Both the position numbers and the translations under genes were made by a program. The notes below the pieces were generated by a model that was given only the letters and a program-made list of their open reading frames with translations, was not told where the DNA came from and ran no database searches. A stretch of 64,000 nucleotides of DNA from positions 310,001 to 374,000 of the forward strand of contig NZ_BCST01000004.1 in assembly GCF_001571005.1 (NCBI RefSeq), in the 5' to 3' direction. Origin of the DNA: Herbiconiux solani NBRC 106740. Its GTDB lineage: Bacteria; Actinomycetota; Actinomycetes; Actinomycetales; Microbacteriaceae. This document shows, one piece after another, positions 61,237-64,000 of this stretch (positions are counted from its first letter, which is position 1; every line of letters begins with the position of its first letter).

Positions 61237-62229
61237 ATGCCTCGTGTCGTCAGCCTCCCGCCCCGGTTCTCGGGAGCGCCGTTTCTGGCATCCGAGGCGG
61301 TTGCCGCCGGGCTCGGACGGGAGCGGCTCCGTGGCCGGGATCTGAGCGCTCCGTTCCGCGGGGTGCGGGTCGCCGAGTCCGCGCGAGATGGTGAGGGGCT
61401 GGCTTTCCTCGAACGGTGCCGGGCACTCCAGCTACTCCTCGGGCCTGAGGATGCGTTCAGCCACGTCACGACGGCGCGACTGTGGGACGTCCCGCTCCCC
61501 CGGCGACTCGAGGGCGAGCATCCACTGCACGTCGCCACTCGGCGACCGGGGACGCGCACCCGTTTGACCGGCACCGTGGGACATACCTTGGCGGCCGATG
61601 CGGAGTTCGCCGAGCGCTTCGGGCTCTCCGTCACCGATCCCGCCGCGACGTGGATGGCGCTGGCCGCTTTCCTTCAGCCCATCGAACTCGTCATCGCGGC
61701 GGATCATCTCGTCCTGACGCCGCGCGTGCAGGATCCGGTCGACGAGCGTCCGTTCGTGCCGCTCCCGATGCTCGTGGATGCGGTGCGCCGGCACTCCGGA
61801 CGGCATATCCGGGTGCTGCGGTCGGCGGTCGAGCTGGTGCGGGACGGGGCGGAGTCCGCACAGGAGACCCGGCTTCGGCTGGCGCTGGTGGATGCTGGGC
61901 TTCCCGAACCACTCCTGAACGTCGACGTCACGGATGCACGGGGCCGTTTCCTCGGCCGCGGGGACATGGTGTACCCGGAGTGGGGCGTGATCGTCGAGTA
62001 CGACGGCGACCACCACCGAACGGATGCGCGCCAGTACGACAAGGACCTCACCCGTCACGAGGCTTTCACTCTCTCCGGTTGGCGCCACGTCCGCGTGCGC
62101 CGCTTCGGCATGGCCGAGGGACCCACCTCGGGAGTCGCCCGCACCGAGGCCGCCCTCCGCTCGGCCGGGTGGCGTCCGGGCCGCGTCGAGAAGTCACCTT
62201 TACGTCCAAATCCCGCGGGGTGGACGTAA
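61237..62229 (+). CDS. DUF559-domain protein, Vsr-like nuclease fold
   Basis: The 330-residue protein has an N-terminal part similar to the AbiEi-antitoxin-like/type IV TA N-terminal region of such proteins (about 1-130: FLERCRALQLLLGPEDAFSHVTTARLWDVPLPRRL) and a C-terminal DUF559 domain of the PD-(D/E)xK/Vsr type: Glu 210, RFLGRGDMVYPEWGVIVEYDGDHHRTDARQYDKDLTRHEAF, with Asp 243, Glu 254, Asp 256 and His 259/260. It could cleave DNA. It is bracketed by element copies 3 and 4, and copy 4 encodes its last 15 residues and stop. Confidence 0.78.
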   Translation: MPRVVSLPPRFSGAPFLASEAVAAGLGRERLRGRDLSAPFRGVRVAESARDGEGLAFLERCRALQLLLGPEDAFSHVTTARLWDVPLPRRLEGEHPLHVATRRPGTRTRLTGTVGHTLAADAEFAERFGLSVTDPAATWMALAAFLQPIELVIAADHLVLTPRVQDPVDERPFVPLPMLVDAVRRHSGRHIRVLRSAVELVRDGAESAQETRLRLALVDAGLPEPLLNVDVTDARGRFLGRGDMVYPEWGVIVEYDGDHHRTDARQYDKDLTRHEAFTLSGWRHVRVRRFGMAEGPTSGVARTEAALRSAGWRPGRVEKSPLRPNPAGWT

Positions 62230-62245
62230 AAGTGACTTCTCGACG
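62184..62245. repeat. GAGAAGTCAC inverted-repeat element, copy 4
   Basis: Arms 62184-62208 and 62221-62245 (25 bases, one mismatch) around the loop AATCCCGCGGGG. The DUF559 stop codon (62227-62229) lies in the right arm, so the gene's last 15 codons are element sequence. Same orientation as the other three copies. Confidence 0.87.
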
Positions 62246-62331
62246 GAACTGGGAGTATCGGGGGGCGGTGTTCAGCGGGTGTTCATGTGCGGGGACGCGC
62301 GGGCGGGACGGGAGGGTCGTAGGCAGGGGGC

Positions 62332-63549
62332 ATGGAAGTTCTCGTCACCGTTCTGCTCGTGATCGTCGTCGCGCTCGTCTTCGACTTCACCAACGGCTTC
62401 CACGACACCGCGAACGCGATGGCCACCTCGGTGGCCACGGGTGCGTTGAAGCCGCGCGTCGCCGTCACCATCTCGGCGGTGCTCAACCTGGCCGGGGCGT
62501 TCCTCTCGACGGAGGTCGCCAAGACCATCTCGGGCGGCATCATCAACGAGGGCGAGAACGGGGTCGACATCACGCCGATCATGATCTTCGCCGGACTGGT
62601 GGGTGCCGTGCTGTGGAACCTCACCACCTGGTACCTGGGCCTGCCCTCGAGCTCCACCCACGCGCTCTTCGGCGGCCTGATCGGCGCCGCGATCATCGGT
62701 GCCGGGTTCAACGCCGTCAACTTCGGCGTGGTGCTGACGAACGTGCTCATCCCGGCGCTGCTCTCGCCGCTCGTGGCGGGCGCGGTGGCCCTCGTTGCGA
62801 CATACGCCGCCTACCGGCTCACCCAGCAGGCCAAGGCGCGCGGTTCGGATGCCGGCTTCCGGCACGGTCAGACGGTGTCGGCGTCGCTCGTCTCCCTCGC
62901 CCACGGCACCAACGACGCCCAGAAGACTATGGGTGTGATCACGCTGACGCTGATCTCGGCGGGCTACCAGGACTCCGGCTCCGGCCCGCAGTTCTGGGTC
63001 ATCCTCTCCTGCGGCTTCGCGATCGCACTCGGCACCTACCTCGGCGGCTGGCGGATCATGCGCACGGTCGGCAAGAAGATCACCGACATCCACGCTCCGC
63101 AGGGCTTCGCGGCCGAGACGAGCTCGGCGGCCACGATCCTCATCTCGTCGCACCTCGGCTTCGCGCTCTCGACCACGCAGGTCACCTCGGGCGCGGTCGT
63201 GGGGGCGGGCCTCGGCAAGAAGCTCGCGACCGTGCACTGGGGCATCGTCGGGCGGATCGCGACCGGGTGGCTGGTCACGCTCCCGGCCGCAGCGCTGGTC
63301 GGCGGGCTCGCGGCCTGGGCGGCATCCTCCAGCATCGCCGGGCTCGTGATCGTGATCGTGCTGGCGCTCGCGGCCGGGCTGGGACTGGTCCTGCTGGCAC
63401 GCCGGCATCCGGTCACCCACGAGAACGTCAATGAAGAAGCAGAGAAGTCGGAGGATGCGGCGGGATCGGACGGCGATGACGACCACCTCGCCGCGCAGAC
63501 CACTGCAGCGCAGACCGGTGCCGCGCGCACCACGGGAGAGGACGCGTGA
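62332..63549 (+). CDS. inorganic phosphate transporter, PiT family
   Basis: The 405-residue protein has about ten membrane segments and both PiT signature halves: VFDFTNGFHDTANAMATSVATGAL near the N-terminus and SLAHGTNDAQKTMGVITLTLI in the middle, with PSSSTHALFGGLIGAAI and SSHLGFALSTTQVTSGAVVG. It imports phosphate with H+ or metal-phosphate. A disordered acidic C-terminal tail follows. The next small membrane protein overlaps its stop by four bases. Confidence 0.93.
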   Translation: MEVLVTVLLVIVVALVFDFTNGFHDTANAMATSVATGALKPRVAVTISAVLNLAGAFLSTEVAKTISGGIINEGENGVDITPIMIFAGLVGAVLWNLTTWYLGLPSSSTHALFGGLIGAAIIGAGFNAVNFGVVLTNVLIPALLSPLVAGAVALVATYAAYRLTQQAKARGSDAGFRHGQTVSASLVSLAHGTNDAQKTMGVITLTLISAGYQDSGSGPQFWVILSCGFAIALGTYLGGWRIMRTVGKKITDIHAPQGFAAETSSAATILISSHLGFALSTTQVTSGAVVGAGLGKKLATVHWGIVGRIATGWLVTLPAAALVGGLAAWAASSSIAGLVIVIVLALAAGLGLVLLARRHPVTHENVNEEAEKSEDAAGSDGDDDHLAAQTTAAQTGAARTTGEDA

Positions 63550-63806
63550 TGATCAGGGCGACGGCGGCCGAGGGGCAGTTCCTCGGGGTGGACTGGGGTT
63601 CGTTCGTGGTGGTGTTCGTGGTCGCCTTCGTGGCAGCCGTGGCGGTGGTGGGTTTCTACTCGCTGGGGCTCCGGCTGCTCTCGCTCGGCCCGAGCCCGAA
63701 GCAGCGCCCGATGCCGGCCACGCTCGGCGGCTGGGTCTGCATCGGGATCGGCGCTGCCGCGGTGCTCTACGGCATCTACCTCATCATCCCGCAGTTCCAT
63801 TCCTGA
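63546..63806 (+). CDS. small two-helix membrane protein coupled to PiT
   Basis: The 86-residue product has two transmembrane helices (about residues 18-44 and 62-80) joined by a short positively charged loop (LGPSPKQRPMPATLGGW). GTG 63546 overlaps the PiT stop by four bases (GTGA); ATG 63549 is also possible. Small proteins in this position are common next to actinobacterial PiT genes. Function unknown; a transporter accessory role is inferred. Confidence 0.75.
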   Translation: MMIRATAAEGQFLGVDWGSFVVVFVVAFVAAVAVVGFYSLGLRLLSLGPSPKQRPMPATLGGWVCIGIGAAAVLYGIYLIIPQFHS

Positions 63807-63842
63807 GGCCCGGCAGCCCTCACCGGCGGTAAACTGGAAGGG

Positions 63843-64000
63843 ATGCAGCCACTCAGCGAGTCCGAGATCCTCGGGTCCTTCACGAACATCAGCGACCACG
63901 ACCTCGAGCGGATGACCCTGCCGGGCCTCCACGAGATCGTGTGGGAGGACAGGGAGTTCCTCGGCTGGCGCGACGCCCACGCCATCCAGCGCGGATACAT
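63843..64000 (+). CDS. FBP-domain (EF-G-binding, FusB-like) protein, 5' part
   Basis: The first 52 residues (MQPLSESEILGSFTNISDHDLERMTLPGLHEIVWEDREFLGWRDAHAIQRGY) resemble the N-terminus of actinobacterial FBP proteins, which carry a C-terminal treble-clef zinc finger and bind EF-G. The frame is open to the window end. TAAACT (63830-63835) lies seven bases before the ATG, so translation is probably leaderless. The zinc finger would lie beyond the window. Confidence 0.7.
   Translation, partial: MQPLSESEILGSFTNISDHDLERMTLPGLHEIVWEDREFLGWRDAHAIQRGY

Overview
The window is chromosomal DNA of a high-GC actinobacterium, most likely a member of the Microbacteriaceae. The evidence is about 70% GC, frequent GTG starts, -10 boxes of the TANNNT type placed 6-7 bases before start codons (leaderless mRNAs), coenzyme F420 biosynthesis genes, and the actinobacterial housekeeping order recG/rsmD, coaD, DUF177-rpmF-rnc-mutM and thiL-DUF3515-ddl-gpsA-plsC-murA-leuD-leuC. 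I saw no tRNA, rRNA, CRISPR array, phage gene or transposase.

Layout. 1-11.1 kb is a purine/ureide catabolic block: the 3' end of urate oxidase, a membrane protein, HIU hydrolase, OHCU decarboxylase, a MobA-like nucleotidyltransferase, an Fno-like NADP/F420 oxidoreductase, then a leftward unit of formamidase, an AtzH-amidase fusion, ureidoglycine-glyoxylate aminotransferase, allantoate amidohydrolase and an RpiR regulator. 11.1-13.7 kb is mutM-rnc-rpmF-DUF177. 13.7-26 kb is a pyrimidine-type catabolic operon read leftward (amidohydrolase of the beta-ureidopropionase type, dihydropyrimidinase, an F420-type LLM oxidoreductase, an NMT1/THI5-like ABC importer, a class III aminotransferase, a LysR regulator), with a divergent MocR regulator and then an MFS/MarR pair. 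26.6-29.5 kb carries an ECF sigma factor, its likely partner membrane protein, and cofD. 29.9-32.2 kb carries guanine deaminase and a two-domain ABM membrane protein. 32.4-37.7 kb is the glycerol regulon (glpK, glpF, glpD) with a divergent SorC-type regulator. 37.7-42.3 kb holds cofC, cofE, an FGD-like F420 enzyme, a YidC-like insertase and small proteins. 42.3-55 kb is conserved backbone (coaD, recG, rsmD, thiL, ddl, gpsA, plsC, murA, leuDC). 55-64 kb has terC behind a probable Mn2+ riboswitch, a PadR/DUF4097 pair, an M23 peptidase, a GH15 enzyme, a DUF559 nuclease-like gene, a PiT phosphate transporter with a small membrane partner, and the start of an FBP-domain gene.

How the genes fit together. 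Urate to allantoin, allantoate, ureidoglycine and glyoxylate/glycine is nearly complete. Allantoinase and xanthine dehydrogenase are not in the window. Guanine deaminase feeds the same route from guanine. The second operon would import and hydrolyse dihydropyrimidines to beta-amino acids and transaminate them. F420 genes (cofD, cofC, cofE) and three F420-type oxidoreductases lie among the catabolic genes, one of them inside the pyrimidine operon where a dihydropyrimidine dehydrogenase would be expected.

Most notable non-coding content: (i) a four-copy inverted-repeat element (GAGAAGTCAC arms), two copies bracketing the DUF559 gene; (ii) many long, often nested palindromes just 3' of stop codons; (iii) a leaderless leader peptide with three consecutive Leu codons upstream of leuC; (iv) a yybP-ykoY-type riboswitch before terC whose 3' strand can pair with the ribosome-binding site; (v) operator-like sites in front of the RpiR, MarR, SorC and PadR units.
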